Of a stretch of 64,000 nt of DNA, positions 50,365 through 59,194 are shown in pieces. Each line of letters begins with the position of its first letter. Within the stretch, counting starts at the first letter, position 1. A program made the translations under genes and the position numbers. This stretch comes from Flavobacterium tegetincola DSM 22377 (lineage in GTDB: Bacteria > Bacteroidota > Bacteroidia > Flavobacteriales > Flavobacteriaceae): assembly GCF_000425485.1 (NCBI RefSeq), contig NZ_KE384388.1, positions 1 through 64,000 on the forward strand, read 5' to 3'. Below the pieces are notes generated by a model, which saw only the letters and a program-made list of their open reading frames with translations, was not told the DNA's origin and ran no database searches.

Positions 50365-51036
50365 ATGCTTAAAATACTAAAACAATACAAAGTCTTTTTT
50401 CTCATCATTTTTATTTTTTCGGCAATAAGTGTTTCGCTTTTTATGAATGCCTTGACGCCTAAAAAACGCTTGCCCATCATGAATCCTGCAGATGTAAATC
50501 CAGAATTAGTGGACAGCACTGTTCAACACGTGAGCAAATACCATACAATTCCTGATTTCTCTTTTACCAATCAAAATGGACAAACAATTACCCAAAAAGA
50601 GTACGAAGGCAAAATATATGTAGCTGACTTTTTCTTTACAACGTGTCAAACCATTTGCCCAAGAATGACTTCAAATATGGTTGAGATCCAAAAAGCTTTT
50701 TTGAATGATCCTAAAGTAATGTTGCTTTCCCACTCCGTTTTACCTGACACAGATTCAGTTCCCGTTTTGCGTCAATATGCTACTGAAAAAGGAGTTATTG
50801 ATGGAAAATGGAATCTTGTTACGGGAGATAAAAAGGAAATTTATGGAATTGCCAGAAAGTCCTATTTAGCAGTAAAAACCGGAAGTCCAGATGAATTGTA
50901 TGATATGGTGCATACTGAAAATTTCATTTTAATAGATACCAAACGCCGTGTTCGTGGATTTTACGACGGAACCAAAACAGAAGATATAACACGACTCATT
51001 GAAGACGTTAAATGGTTGTCTGAAAATGAAAATTAA
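50365..51036 (+). CDS. SCO1/SenC-family copper chaperone
   Basis: SCO proteins deliver copper to cytochrome c oxidase or keep its cysteines reduced. The protein has 223 residues, with an N-terminal membrane anchor (YKVFFLIIFIFSAISVSLFM) and a thioredoxin-fold domain. It carries CxxxC in FFTTCQTICPRM and the conserved His in YDMVHTENFILID. PDFSFTNQNGQTITQKEY opens the domain as in the family. It is followed after 57 bases by feoA, with its own promoter between them. Confidence 0.93.
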   Translation: MLKILKQYKVFFLIIFIFSAISVSLFMNALTPKKRLPIMNPADVNPELVDSTVQHVSKYHTIPDFSFTNQNGQTITQKEYEGKIYVADFFFTTCQTICPRMTSNMVEIQKAFLNDPKVMLLSHSVLPDTDSVPVLRQYATEKGVIDGKWNLVTGDKKEIYGIARKSYLAVKTGSPDELYDMVHTENFILIDTKRRVRGFYDGTKTEDITRLIEDVKWLSENEN

Positions 51037-51059
51037 CGAATTATTTAGTTTATAATTTG

Positions 51060-51067
51060 TACTTTCG
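51060..51067 (+). promoter_or_regulatory. -7 box of the feo operon
   Basis: TACTTTCG lies 27 bases before the feoA TTG start. The last position departs only slightly from TAnnTTTG. No Fur box was recognised. Confidence 0.5.
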
Positions 51068-51093
51068 CAATCTAAATTTAATCTAAATAAGCT

Positions 51094-51327
51094 TTGCAAA
51101 AGTCCATCGCACAACTTCGCATCGGGGAGCACGCCATAATTTCTGATTTTGACAGCAACGTAATTCCGCTTAAATTAATTGAGATGGGATGTTTGCCTGG
51201 TAATTCAGTTGTTTTGATTCAAAAAGCGCCTTTGGGAGATCCCTTATTTTTGAATATTAACGATAGTTTGCTTGCCATCCGGATGGAAATGGCCAAAGAT
51301 ATATTTATTGAAACTTCTGAAGCATAA
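51094..51327 (+). CDS. feoA: FeoA, ferrous iron transport accessory protein
   Basis: The 77-residue SH3-like protein begins at a TTG, since no ATG precedes IAQLRIGEHAIISDF. The family core is clear (LKLIEMGCLPGNSVVLIQKA and DPLFLNINDSLLAIRMEMA). FeoA binds FeoB and is needed for ferrous iron uptake. Its stop codon is six bases before feoB, so the pair is one operon. Confidence 0.92.
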   Translation: MQKSIAQLRIGEHAIISDFDSNVIPLKLIEMGCLPGNSVVLIQKAPLGDPLFLNINDSLLAIRMEMAKDIFIETSEA

Positions 51328-51333
51328 AACGGT

Positions 51334-53436
51334 ATGTCCAATCAAAATATTAAAGTTGCCTTAATCGGAAATCCAAATACGGGAAAGACGTCTGTGTTTA
51401 ATTTATTGACCGGATTAAACCAGCAAGTTGGAAATTATCCCGGAATTACCGTGGAGAAGAAAATGGGTTCGCTGAATTTGCCTTTAAATTGCAAAGCCAC
51501 AATATTAGATTTGCCAGGAACCTACAGTTTGAATGCAAGTTCACTGGATGAAAATGTAGTCATCGAACTTTTACTCAATAAAAATGACCTGCTTTTTCCA
51601 GATGTTGCGATTGTGGTGACAGATGTTGAAAATTTAAAACGAAATTTATTACTTTTTACGCAGATTAAAGATTTAGAAATTCCTACAATCCTAGTCATCA
51701 ACATGGCGGATCGTATGGATGTAAAGGGAATTACGCTGGACATTCCTTTCCTGGAAAAACAGTTCAAAACCCGAATTGCCTTAATTAGTTCTAGAAAAAA
51801 GATTGGAATTGACAATCTGAAAATGATGATTGTGGAATATCAGAAACTTTCAACACAACCGTGTTTGAATGCTTCCAGCATTGATGTTCCTTACTTTGAT
51901 AGTTTGAGAAAAGCATTTCCAAGTCAATCTTTATATAAATTATGGTTGGTAATTACGCAAGACGTCAATTTTTCCAAAGTAGATAAAAACGTTGTAGACA
52001 CCAATAATTTTGCGAAACCCAATTCCGAATTAAAGCGTTTGCAGCAAAAGGAAACGATTAAAAGATATCAGTTCATCAACGATGTTTTAAAAACAGGTCG
52101 CACGGTTGATACAGCTAAAGCTACTGATTTCCAAGGAAAATTAGACCGAATTTTAACACATAAAATCTGGGGTTACGTTATTTTCTTTGCAATTTTGTTG
52201 CTTATTTTCCAATCCATATTTGACTGGTCAAGTTATCCAATGGATTTTATTGACGAAAGTTTTGCTAATTTAAGTGCATGGGCTTCAAATAATTTGCCGG
52301 CCGGAGTTTTAACAGATTTGATATCTCAAGGAATTATTCCAGGAATTGGAGGAGTTGTTATTTTTATACCGCAAATTGCATTTCTATTCCTGTTCATTTC
52401 CATTCTAGAAGAGAGTGGTTATATGAGTCGTGTTGTATTTTTAATGGACAAAATCATGCGAAAATTTGGCCTAAGCGGAAAAAGCGTTGTTCCATTAATT
52501 TCAGGTACCGCATGTGCAATTCCAGCAATCATGGCAACCCGTAATATTGAAAATTGGAAGGAACGTCTGATTACCATTTTAGTTACGCCTTTTACTACAT
52601 GTTCGGCAAGATTACCCGTGTACACAATTTTAATTGCATTAGTTATTCCTAAAACCCGCATCTTTGGCATTTTTAATTCGCAAGGATTGACTCTTATGTT
52701 TTTGTACGTAGTTGGTTTTGCAGCAGCAATTACTTCTGCTCATATTTTGAATAAAATTTTAAAGATTAAAGGGAAAACGTTTTTTGTCATTGAAATGCCA
52801 AATTATAAGTTACCCATTTTTAAAAATGTAGTTATAAACGTTTTAGAAAAAACCAAAGCATTTGTTTTGGGTGCTGGAAAAATAATTTTAGCAATCTCTA
52901 TTATCCTGTGGTTTCTTGCTTCTTACGGACCAGGAGCGGCTTTTAACGATGTGGAAAATAGTGTAAAAAGCAATCCACAATTTGAAAATTTCAGTGATGA
53001 AGAATACGATTCAAAAATCAGTTCAGAAAAATTGGAGAATTCCTACATTGGATTGATGGGCCACGCTATTGAACCAGTGATTTCACCACTTGGTTATGAT
53101 TGGAAAATTGGAATTGCATTGATCACTTCCTTTGCAGCTCGAGAAGTATTTGTTGGTACTTTGGCTACAATTTACAGTGTGGGTGATGCGGATAACGAAG
53201 ATACGATCAAAAATAAAATGGACGCCGAAGTAGATGCTGAAACTGGAAAGAAGATATTTGACTTTCCCACAGGAGTTTCTTTACTCTTATTTTATGCTTT
53301 TGCCATGCAATGTGCAGGAACATTGGCAATAACTAAAAAGGAAACTAATTCATGGAAATGGCCGGTTATCCAACTCGTATTTATGACTGGTTTGGCTTAT
53401 TGTGTTGCTTTAATCGCCTATCAAATCCTTAAATAA
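51334..53436 (+). CDS. feoB: FeoB, ferrous iron transporter
   Basis: FeoB takes up Fe(II) across the inner membrane. The 700-residue protein has an N-terminal G domain with GNPNTGKTS (G1), NYPGITVEKK (G2), DLPGTYSL (G3) and NMADRMD (G4), then a helical spacer and a membrane part with two Gate-type repeats (IPGIGGVVIFIPQIAFLFLF and the core around SGKSVVPLISGTACAIPAIM). Length is shorter than E. coli FeoB (773), as usual outside proteobacteria. It lies between feoA and a Cys-rich small protein gene. Confidence 0.96.
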   Translation: MSNQNIKVALIGNPNTGKTSVFNLLTGLNQQVGNYPGITVEKKMGSLNLPLNCKATILDLPGTYSLNASSLDENVVIELLLNKNDLLFPDVAIVVTDVENLKRNLLLFTQIKDLEIPTILVINMADRMDVKGITLDIPFLEKQFKTRIALISSRKKIGIDNLKMMIVEYQKLSTQPCLNASSIDVPYFDSLRKAFPSQSLYKLWLVITQDVNFSKVDKNVVDTNNFAKPNSELKRLQQKETIKRYQFINDVLKTGRTVDTAKATDFQGKLDRILTHKIWGYVIFFAILLLIFQSIFDWSSYPMDFIDESFANLSAWASNNLPAGVLTDLISQGIIPGIGGVVIFIPQIAFLFLFISILEESGYMSRVVFLMDKIMRKFGLSGKSVVPLISGTACAIPAIMATRNIENWKERLITILVTPFTTCSARLPVYTILIALVIPKTRIFGIFNSQGLTLMFLYVVGFAAAITSAHILNKILKIKGKTFFVIEMPNYKLPIFKNVVINVLEKTKAFVLGAGKIILAISIILWFLASYGPGAAFNDVENSVKSNPQFENFSDEEYDSKISSEKLENSYIGLMGHAIEPVISPLGYDWKIGIALITSFAAREVFVGTLATIYSVGDADNEDTIKNKMDAEVDAETGKKIFDFPTGVSLLLFYAFAMQCAGTLAITKKETNSWKWPVIQLVFMTGLAYCVALIAYQILK

Positions 53437-53437
53437 T

Positions 53438-53572
53438 ATGGTTGATATTCAGGAAATACTCGCTTTTATGGTCTTATTTGCCGCTATCTTTTTCTTAGTG
53501 CGAACCTTCTTTTGGAAGAAAAAAGGAGGAAAAGGCTGCGGCACTGACGATTCTTGTGGAAGTTGCCACTAA
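53438..53572 (+). CDS. FeoB-associated Cys-rich membrane protein
   Basis: The 44-residue protein has one span (ILAFMVLFAAIFFLVRTFFW), a Lys/Gly linker and a cysteine-rich end (GCGTDDSCGSCH). It starts one base after the feoB stop codon. This is the form of the FeoB-associated Cys-rich proteins found in place of FeoC in Bacteroidetes. The three cysteines and final His may bind iron or a cluster. Its last four bases overlap the convergent dtxR-like gene. Confidence 0.8.
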   Translation: MVDIQEILAFMVLFAAIFFLVRTFFWKKKGGKGCGTDDSCGSCH

Positions 53573-54222
53573 ATCAACTGTACATATAGATTTCCGGCAA
53601 TTTTACTTGAAACTACTAACTCTTGATTGTTTACTTTTAAATGCAGTGAAGCATCAAATTCTTCCTTTGAAAGGATTTCAATACTTGATCCTAAGGCAAT
53701 TTTTTGTTTGTCCAAATACTGTAAAAATTCGGTAGAAGTATCTCTTACGCCAACACAAATGGTTTTTTTGGCAATGCCAATTTCAGAAAGTAATTGTTTT
53801 TCAACTTTAATAATATTTCCGTTTGCATCTGGAATTGGATCACCATGAGGATCTTCGGTTGGGTTTCCTAAAAATGTATCTAATTTATTGATTAATTTTT
53901 CTGACTTGATGTGTTCCAATTGCTCGGCTACATCATGCACTTCATCCCAAGAAAAATCCAATTTTTCGACTAAAAAAACTTCCCACAAACGATGTTTTCT
54001 AACAATCATTTTTGCAGCCAATTGACCATTTTCGGTTAATGAAACGCCTTGATACTTTTTATAATTTACCAAATCTTTTTCAGCCAGTTTCTTCAGCATA
54101 TCTGTAACCGATGAAGCTTTGGTCTCCATTTTTTCAGCAATGGCGTTGGTGCTTATTTCGGTATTCAAATGTGTCGTAAGGTGGTAAATCGTTTTGAGAT
54201 AATTTTCTTCTGAGAAAGTCAT
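53569..54222 (-). CDS. DtxR/MntR-family metal-dependent repressor
   Basis: The 217-residue protein has an N-terminal winged helix (MTFSEENYLKTIYHLTTHLN; AIAEKMETKASSVTDMLKKL), a dimerisation and metal-binding domain (RKHRLWEVFLVEKLDFSWDE VH split; AEQLEHIKSEKL) and a C-terminal SH3-like FeoA domain. Members use Fe(II) or Mn(II) as co-repressor. It is convergent with feoAB and divergent from a TonB receptor, so it probably controls metal uptake on both sides. A -7 box (TACCTTTG, minus strand 54251-54258) lies upstream, with an A/T-rich half-palindrome (AAATTAAATTT) close by. Confidence 0.92.
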   Translation of the reverse strand: MTFSEENYLKTIYHLTTHLNTEISTNAIAEKMETKASSVTDMLKKLAEKDLVNYKKYQGVSLTENGQLAAKMIVRKHRLWEVFLVEKLDFSWDEVHDVAEQLEHIKSEKLINKLDTFLGNPTEDPHGDPIPDANGNIIKVEKQLLSEIGIAKKTICVGVRDTSTEFLQYLDKQKIALGSSIEILSKEEFDASLHLKVNNQELVVSSKIAGNLYVQLI

Positions 54223-54250
54223 GCGTTTCTGTTTTATTTATAGCGAAACA

Positions 54251-54258
54251 CAAAGGTA
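54251..54258 (-). promoter_or_regulatory. -7 box of the dtxR-like gene
   Basis: The minus strand reads TACCTTTG, a fit to TAnnTTTG, about 28 bases before the ATG at 54222. The adjacent TAAATTAAATTT resembles the palindrome on the receptor side. Confidence 0.6.
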
Positions 54259-54335
54259 AATTAAATTTCAGTGGTCGACAGAAATTAAAGTTTTAATTAT
54301 TTTCGAATAAAAATTCTGTTTTCTGAAAATAATTT

Positions 54336-54360
54336 TTAGTTTTGTCTAAATTTTAATTTA
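54336..54360 (+). promoter_or_regulatory. receptor promoter with palindromic operator CTAAAT-N4-ATTTAG
   Basis: TAGTTTTG (54336-54343) is the -7 box. Directly after it, CTAAAT (54345-54350) and ATTTAG (54355-54360) form a perfect palindrome at the expected transcription start, six bases before the receptor ATG. DtxR/MntR operators are A/T-rich palindromes with TTAG/CTAA ends, so this is a good candidate site for the divergent repressor. Confidence 0.65.
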
Positions 54361-54366
54361 GCACAC

Positions 54367-56628
54367 ATGAAAAAAATAATCTATATCGCCCTAGCTTTAA
54401 TTGCTCAAATTAGTAATGCTCAAGACAACGCTAGTATTTCTGGAAATGTTTCCTCAAATGATATATCAGTAAATGGAGCTGTAATAAAAATTGTAGAAAC
54501 ATCAAGAACTACAATTACAGACAGTTTAGGTAATTATATGTTTGAAAAATTGACACCTGGAAAGTATAAAATTCGGGTTTCGTACATCGGAAAAAAAACA
54601 ATCCAAGAAAATATCGTTTTAATTCAAAATGTAAATTTTCAACAAGATTTTTATTTAGAAAATGAAGACCATTTTTTAGACGAAGTTGTAATAACCGGTA
54701 CTTTAAAAGCCGTCCGTCGTTCAGAAAGTCCAGTTCCTGTAGAAACCTATTCACCTGTTTTCTTCAAAAAAAATCCAACATCAAATATTTTTGAAGCTTT
54801 GCAAAATGTAAACGGTGTTCGACCACAACTCAATTGCAATGTTTGTAATACGGGCGACATTCACATCAACGGACTCGAAGGTCCTTATACATTGGTTTTG
54901 ATAGATGGAATGCCTATCGTTAGTGGACTTTCAACAGTTTATGGATTGTCGGGAATTCCGAATTCTTTATTGGAACGAATCGAAATCGTGAAAGGTCCGG
55001 CTTCGTCTTTGTACGGAAGTGAAGCGGTTGGTGGTTTGATTAACATTATTACCAAAAATCCAAAAGGTGCACCTGTATTTTCAGCGGATGGTTTTACGAC
55101 AAGTTGGGGCGAAGCGAATTTAGATTTAGGTTTTAAAGCTAATGTAGGAAAAACGGCTACCGTTTTAGTCGGAACAAATTACTTTAATTACGATAATCCT
55201 ATTGATAATAACGGCGATAATTTTACGGATGTAACGCTACAAGAACGTATTTCTGTTTTTCAAAAATGGAATTTCAACAGAAAAAGTAACAAACTATTCT
55301 CACTCGCCGGACGTTACTTTTATGAAGACCGTTGGGGTGGCGAAATGCAATGGAATAAAAGTTTTAGAGGTGGTGATGAAGTGTATGGAGAAAGTATTTA
55401 TACCGAAAGATACGAACTGTTAGGAGCTTATGAACTTCCTATAAAAGAAAAAATGTTGCTTTCGTTTTCTTATACAGATCACGACCAAAACTCGGTTTAT
55501 GGAAACACAAAATATCTAGCTCGTCAAAAAATTGGGTTCACGCAACTCACTTGGGACAAGAAAATAAAGAACCACGATTTGCTTTTTGGAACTGCCATTC
55601 GCTATAATTTTTACGACGATAATACAACGGCAACTGTAACAGCTGATGAGAGTTGGATTCCGAGTATTTTTGTTCAGGACGAAATCAAATTCAACGAAAA
55701 AAATAGCGTTTTGCTTGGTGCGAGATACGATTATAACAGCAGCCATGGTTCGATTTTCACACCTCGATTTGCATATAAATATAAAGCGACTGCCAATGAT
55801 ATTATTCGTCTAAATGCAGGTACTGGTTTTAGAGTTGTAAATCTTTTTACAGAAGAACATGCGGCTTTAACTGGTGCTAGGGATGTTATTGTGCTGGAAA
55901 ACCTAAAGCCGGAACAATCCTATAATGTGAATTTAAATTATTTGAAGAAAATGTATACAGGAAATGGAAATTTCATTGGTATCGAAACTTCAGCTTGGTA
56001 CACGTATTTTACCAATTCGATAATTCCTGATTATGATACAAATCCGAATCAAATTATCTATAAAAATTTGGATGGTTTCGCTGTTACAAAAGGAATTAGT
56101 ACAAATGTGGATATGACTTTTCAAAACGGACTGAAACTAATTTTAGGAGCGACCTATATGGATGTTTCCAAAACAGAGGACGATATTAAAACACGTCAAA
56201 TTTTAACCGAAAAATTCTCAGGAACTTGGGCTATTTCGTATCGTTTGCCTAAATTGTTTATCGATATAGATTATACAGGAAATGTGTATGGACCAATGCG
56301 TTTGCCATTGTTGGGTGAACTTGACCCAAGAAAAGAATATTCGCCAACGTTTAGTATTCAAAATATTCAATTTACGTTTAATAAGTTTAAGAATTTTGAG
56401 ATTTATGCGGGAATAAAAAACCTTTTAAATTGGACGCCAAATAATGGAAATCCGTTTATTATTGCCAGAGCCAATGATCCGTTTGATAAAAATGTGCAAT
56501 TTGATCCAAGCGGAAAAGCAATGGTAACGCCTGATAATCCTTATGGTTTGACATTTGATCCTGCTTATGTTTACGGTCCGAATCAAGGAATTAGAAGCTT
56601 TTTTGGATTGCGATATACTTTAAAGTAA
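54367..56628 (+). CDS. TonB-dependent receptor with a plug CxxC, probable metal or siderophore uptake
   Basis: The 753-residue protein has a signal peptide (MKKIIYIALALIAQISNAQ), a carboxypeptidase-like domain (about 25-100), a plug (residues about 110-225) and a barrel ending SFFGLRYTLK. The plug holds NCNVCNTGDIHINGLEGPYT, a CxxC not usual in FepA-like receptors, followed by LVLIDGMPIVSGLSTVYG and VKGPASSLYGSEAVGGLINI. Context (DtxR-like repressor, feoAB, SCO, downstream thioredoxin) suggests iron or copper chelate uptake. That is inference from neighbours. Confidence 0.9.
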   Translation: MKKIIYIALALIAQISNAQDNASISGNVSSNDISVNGAVIKIVETSRTTITDSLGNYMFEKLTPGKYKIRVSYIGKKTIQENIVLIQNVNFQQDFYLENEDHFLDEVVITGTLKAVRRSESPVPVETYSPVFFKKNPTSNIFEALQNVNGVRPQLNCNVCNTGDIHINGLEGPYTLVLIDGMPIVSGLSTVYGLSGIPNSLLERIEIVKGPASSLYGSEAVGGLINIITKNPKGAPVFSADGFTTSWGEANLDLGFKANVGKTATVLVGTNYFNYDNPIDNNGDNFTDVTLQERISVFQKWNFNRKSNKLFSLAGRYFYEDRWGGEMQWNKSFRGGDEVYGESIYTERYELLGAYELPIKEKMLLSFSYTDHDQNSVYGNTKYLARQKIGFTQLTWDKKIKNHDLLFGTAIRYNFYDDNTTATVTADESWIPSIFVQDEIKFNEKNSVLLGARYDYNSSHGSIFTPRFAYKYKATANDIIRLNAGTGFRVVNLFTEEHAALTGARDVIVLENLKPEQSYNVNLNYLKKMYTGNGNFIGIETSAWYTYFTNSIIPDYDTNPNQIIYKNLDGFAVTKGISTNVDMTFQNGLKLILGATYMDVSKTEDDIKTRQILTEKFSGTWAISYRLPKLFIDIDYTGNVYGPMRLPLLGELDPRKEYSPTFSIQNIQFTFNKFKNFEIYAGIKNLLNWTPNNGNPFIIARANDPFDKNVQFDPSGKAMVTPDNPYGLTFDPAYVYGPNQGIRSFFGLRYTLK

Positions 56629-56721
56629 AACAATTTATATGGATCTTACATGTCTTGTATTGAAATAAATAAAATATAAGGCATAGTAAGGACATAAATA
56701 GATCATTTAAATCGGTGTTAT

Positions 56722-57162
56722 ATGAAAAAAACCATCTTATTATTTCTTCTTTTAACAGCTTATCAAAATTTTGCACAGTTGAAAATACACACTTTCGAAC
56801 AAGCCGAAAAGTTTGCCAAGGAAAATCCAAAGCCGTTTGTTGTTTTCATACATACATCGTGGTGCAAATATTGCAAGATGATGCAAAATTCTACTTTTAA
56901 AAATGAAGAAGTCATTCAAAAATTAAACGATAATTTTTACTTTATATCGTTTGATGCAGAAGACAAAAACGACATTTCGTTTAAAAACCATACTTTTAAA
57001 TACAAGCCAAAAGGAAGAAATTCTGGTGTTCACGAACTGGCAGAAGCGTTATCAAATCAAACCTATCCAACTCTAATCATTTTAAATCCTAATTATGCAA
57101 TTGATGCGCAATTTAAGTCGTTTATTAATGCAAAAGAGTTGTTAAACTATTTATCAAACTAA
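56722..57162 (+). CDS. secreted thioredoxin-like protein
   Basis: The 146-residue protein has a signal peptide (MKKTILLFLLLTAYQNFAQ) and a thioredoxin fold with the redox pair in HTSWCKYCKMM and a cis-proline (NQTYPTLIIL). It is the DUF255/thioredoxin-like type. It follows the CxxC-bearing receptor by 93 bases and may keep thiols of periplasmic or outer-membrane partners reduced. The 16-residue insertion (KPKGRNSGVHELAEAL) is common in this group. Confidence 0.88.
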   Translation: MKKTILLFLLLTAYQNFAQLKIHTFEQAEKFAKENPKPFVVFIHTSWCKYCKMMQNSTFKNEEVIQKLNDNFYFISFDAEDKNDISFKNHTFKYKPKGRNSGVHELAEALSNQTYPTLIILNPNYAIDAQFKSFINAKELLNYLSN

Positions 57163-57216
57163 AAATCTGTGCAAATTTGTGTAATTGGTGTTCACTTTAT
57201 TCTTTATTTTTGATGA

Positions 57217-58356
57217 ATGAAAAAGTACACCTTTATTTTTGCTGGAGCGGGATTGTCGTCATTGATGACGGTTTATGAAATGATTCAATCTGGATTGTTC
57301 TCAGAGCAGCAACTACTTTTAATTGATATTGATCCCAAAAAAACCAATGATCGGACTTGGAGTTTTTGGGAAAAAGTGTCAGGCGAATTTGATGCAATCG
57401 TTACTCAAAAATATGAATCGGCTTTTTTTAAAAGTCAAAAATATTCACGCAAGTTAGCGTTGCAGCCTTATACCTACAAGTCCATCCGAGGCGTGGATTT
57501 TTACAAAAGTGTATTTGATTTGATAAGTCAACAATCTAACGTAACCTTTCTACAAGCAAAAATCACCACATTTTCAGAATCAAAAGACGGGGTAGAAGTG
57601 CAAACTTCAGCAGGGAATTTTCATGGCGAAAAATTGTTTAACAGCATTTACAATCCAAACCTTGTAGCTTTACAAACCAAATATCCATTAGTACAACAGC
57701 ACTTTGTGGGTTGGTTTATAAAAACAAAGGAGCCAATTTTTACTACAGAAACGGCAACATTCATGGATTTTTCCATCAGTCAGCAAGAAACTACACGTTT
57801 TATGTATGTCTTGCCAACCTCAAAAACAGAAGCTTTATTAGAATATACATTGTTTTCGCCCGATTTGCTCAAGAAAGAAGCGTATGAAAAGGGAATTCTA
57901 GACTACATAAAAGCTCTAGGTATTACAGAATATGAAATTCTTGAGAAAGAACACGGGAATATTCCCATGACGTGCTATCCTTTTTGGAAACACAATACTC
58001 AAAATGTGCTTCATATTGGATCTGCAGGCGGATGGACAAAAGCAAGTACGGGTTATACGTTTAAAAATACTACTAAGAAATCAAAGGAAGTAATTCGCTT
58101 TTTACAAAATCATTCCGACTTTAGAAAATTTCATAAAAAGGATAAATTTTACTTTTACGATTTGTTACTCATCGATATTTTATACCATAATAATAAAATA
58201 GGTTCAACAATTTTTGCATCTATGTTTAGAAAATCAAAAGCGGCATTACTATTTAAATTTCTAGACGAGGAAACTTCCTTATGGGAAGATCTAAAAGTGA
58301 TTTGGCAATGCCCAAAAATGCCTTTTATAAAAGCAGTTTTAAAAAGATTATTCTGA
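57217..58356 (+). CDS. crtY: lycopene beta-cyclase
   Basis: CrtY closes the ends of lycopene to give beta-carotene, a step toward zeaxanthin, the yellow pigment of many Flavobacteria. The 379-residue flavoprotein has an N-terminal nucleotide-binding fold (YTFIFAGAGLSSLMTVYEM; LLLIDIDPKKTNDRTWSFWE, with the conserved NDRTW). GNIPMTCYPFWKHNTQNVLH and IGSAGGWTKASTGYTF are the family's C-terminal motifs. No other carotenoid gene is in the window, so it is separate from the crtIB cluster. It starts 54 bases after the thioredoxin-like gene. Confidence 0.93.
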   Translation: MKKYTFIFAGAGLSSLMTVYEMIQSGLFSEQQLLLIDIDPKKTNDRTWSFWEKVSGEFDAIVTQKYESAFFKSQKYSRKLALQPYTYKSIRGVDFYKSVFDLISQQSNVTFLQAKITTFSESKDGVEVQTSAGNFHGEKLFNSIYNPNLVALQTKYPLVQQHFVGWFIKTKEPIFTTETATFMDFSISQQETTRFMYVLPTSKTEALLEYTLFSPDLLKKEAYEKGILDYIKALGITEYEILEKEHGNIPMTCYPFWKHNTQNVLHIGSAGGWTKASTGYTFKNTTKKSKEVIRFLQNHSDFRKFHKKDKFYFYDLLLIDILYHNNKIGSTIFASMFRKSKAALLFKFLDEETSLWEDLKVIWQCPKMPFIKAVLKRLF

Positions 58357-58463
58357 TTATCCCACGATAACAAATCTTTATGAAACCCAGCGATTTTCCA
58401 CCACATAATCTTCGTAACTTTGCCATTCATAATTCATAAATCATAATTCATAAATATAAAGAT

Positions 58464-58874
58464 ATGTATCCAGAAGAAATGGTAATACCAATGCAAGCGG
58501 AACTTACAACGGCAGGTTTCCAAGATTTACACACTGCTGCAGATGTAGATAACGCATTAAAAGCAGAAGGAACAACACTTGTAGTCATCAACTCCGTTTG
58601 TGGTTGTGCAGCAAGAAACGCACGTCCAGGAGCAAAAATGAGTATCGAAGGAGCAAAAAAGCCAGATAATTTAATCACTGTTTTTGCAGGAGTAGACAAG
58701 GAAGCCGTTGATGCAGCCCGTCAACACATGTTCCCTTTTCCTCCATCATCGCCTTGTATGGCCTTGTTCAAAAACGGCGAATTGGTTCACATGCTAGAGC
58801 GTCACCACATTGAAGGTCGCCCAGCCGAACTAATCGCAGAAAACTTGCAAGACGCTTACAACGAGCACTGCTAA
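58464..58874 (+). CDS. BrxA/BrxB-family bacilliredoxin (YphP-like)
   Basis: The 136-residue protein of the thioredoxin-like DUF1094 family removes bacillithiol from mixed disulfides in Firmicutes and has disulfide isomerase activity. It carries the CGC motif ([16 protein letters not shown]) and the conserved [20 protein letters not shown]. Length is normal. In Bacteroidetes it implies bacillithiol or a related thiol. A short repeated segment (ATTCATAAATCATA) lies upstream. Confidence 0.95.
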   Translation: MYPEEMVIPMQAELTTAGFQDLHTAADVDNALKAEGTTLVVINSVCGCAARNARPGAKMSIEGAKKPDNLITVFAGVDKEAVDAARQHMFPFPPSSPCMALFKNGELVHMLERHHIEGRPAELIAENLQDAYNEHC

Positions 58875-58896
58875 AATTTTTCAGCATTTATAAATT

Positions 58897-58936
58897 AATC
58901 CTTTTAGAGTTTCCAACTTTAAAAGGGTTTTTTATT
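58897..58936 (+). terminator. rho-independent terminator
   Basis: A 15-bp stem with two G-U pairs (58897-58911 with 58915-58929), a three-base loop TCC and a T run. Confidence 0.9.
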
Positions 58937-58969
58937 TCAAGCCATTTAAAAGATTTTGGAGCACATCGC

Positions 58970-59053
58970 TTGGGTGTTTTTTAATCCATATTCCCGCCAT
59001 CCTCCCGCATCTCGCTTAAAAAAAGCGAGGATGCTCCTTCCTGTCGGGGCTAG
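58970..59053. repeat. dispersed hairpin repeat, copy B
   Basis: It matches copy A (20051-20124) in ATATTCCCGCC, in length and in the final TGTCGGGGCTA. Its hairpin is CATCTCGCTT (59008-59017) with AAGCGAGGATG (59023-59033). The stem bases differ from copy A but still pair. Confidence 0.8.
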
Positions 59054-59194
59054 ATACAATCTTTCGGCATCTTTTAAATGCTCATTAAAGAAAAAGTGAA
59101 AACAAAAGAACCTGACAATTGTCATTTTTAAACCCGTAAAATTATCCGTATTTTTGCCGCAGAAAATAATTTCTCGACTTAAAAAGTTTATAGC

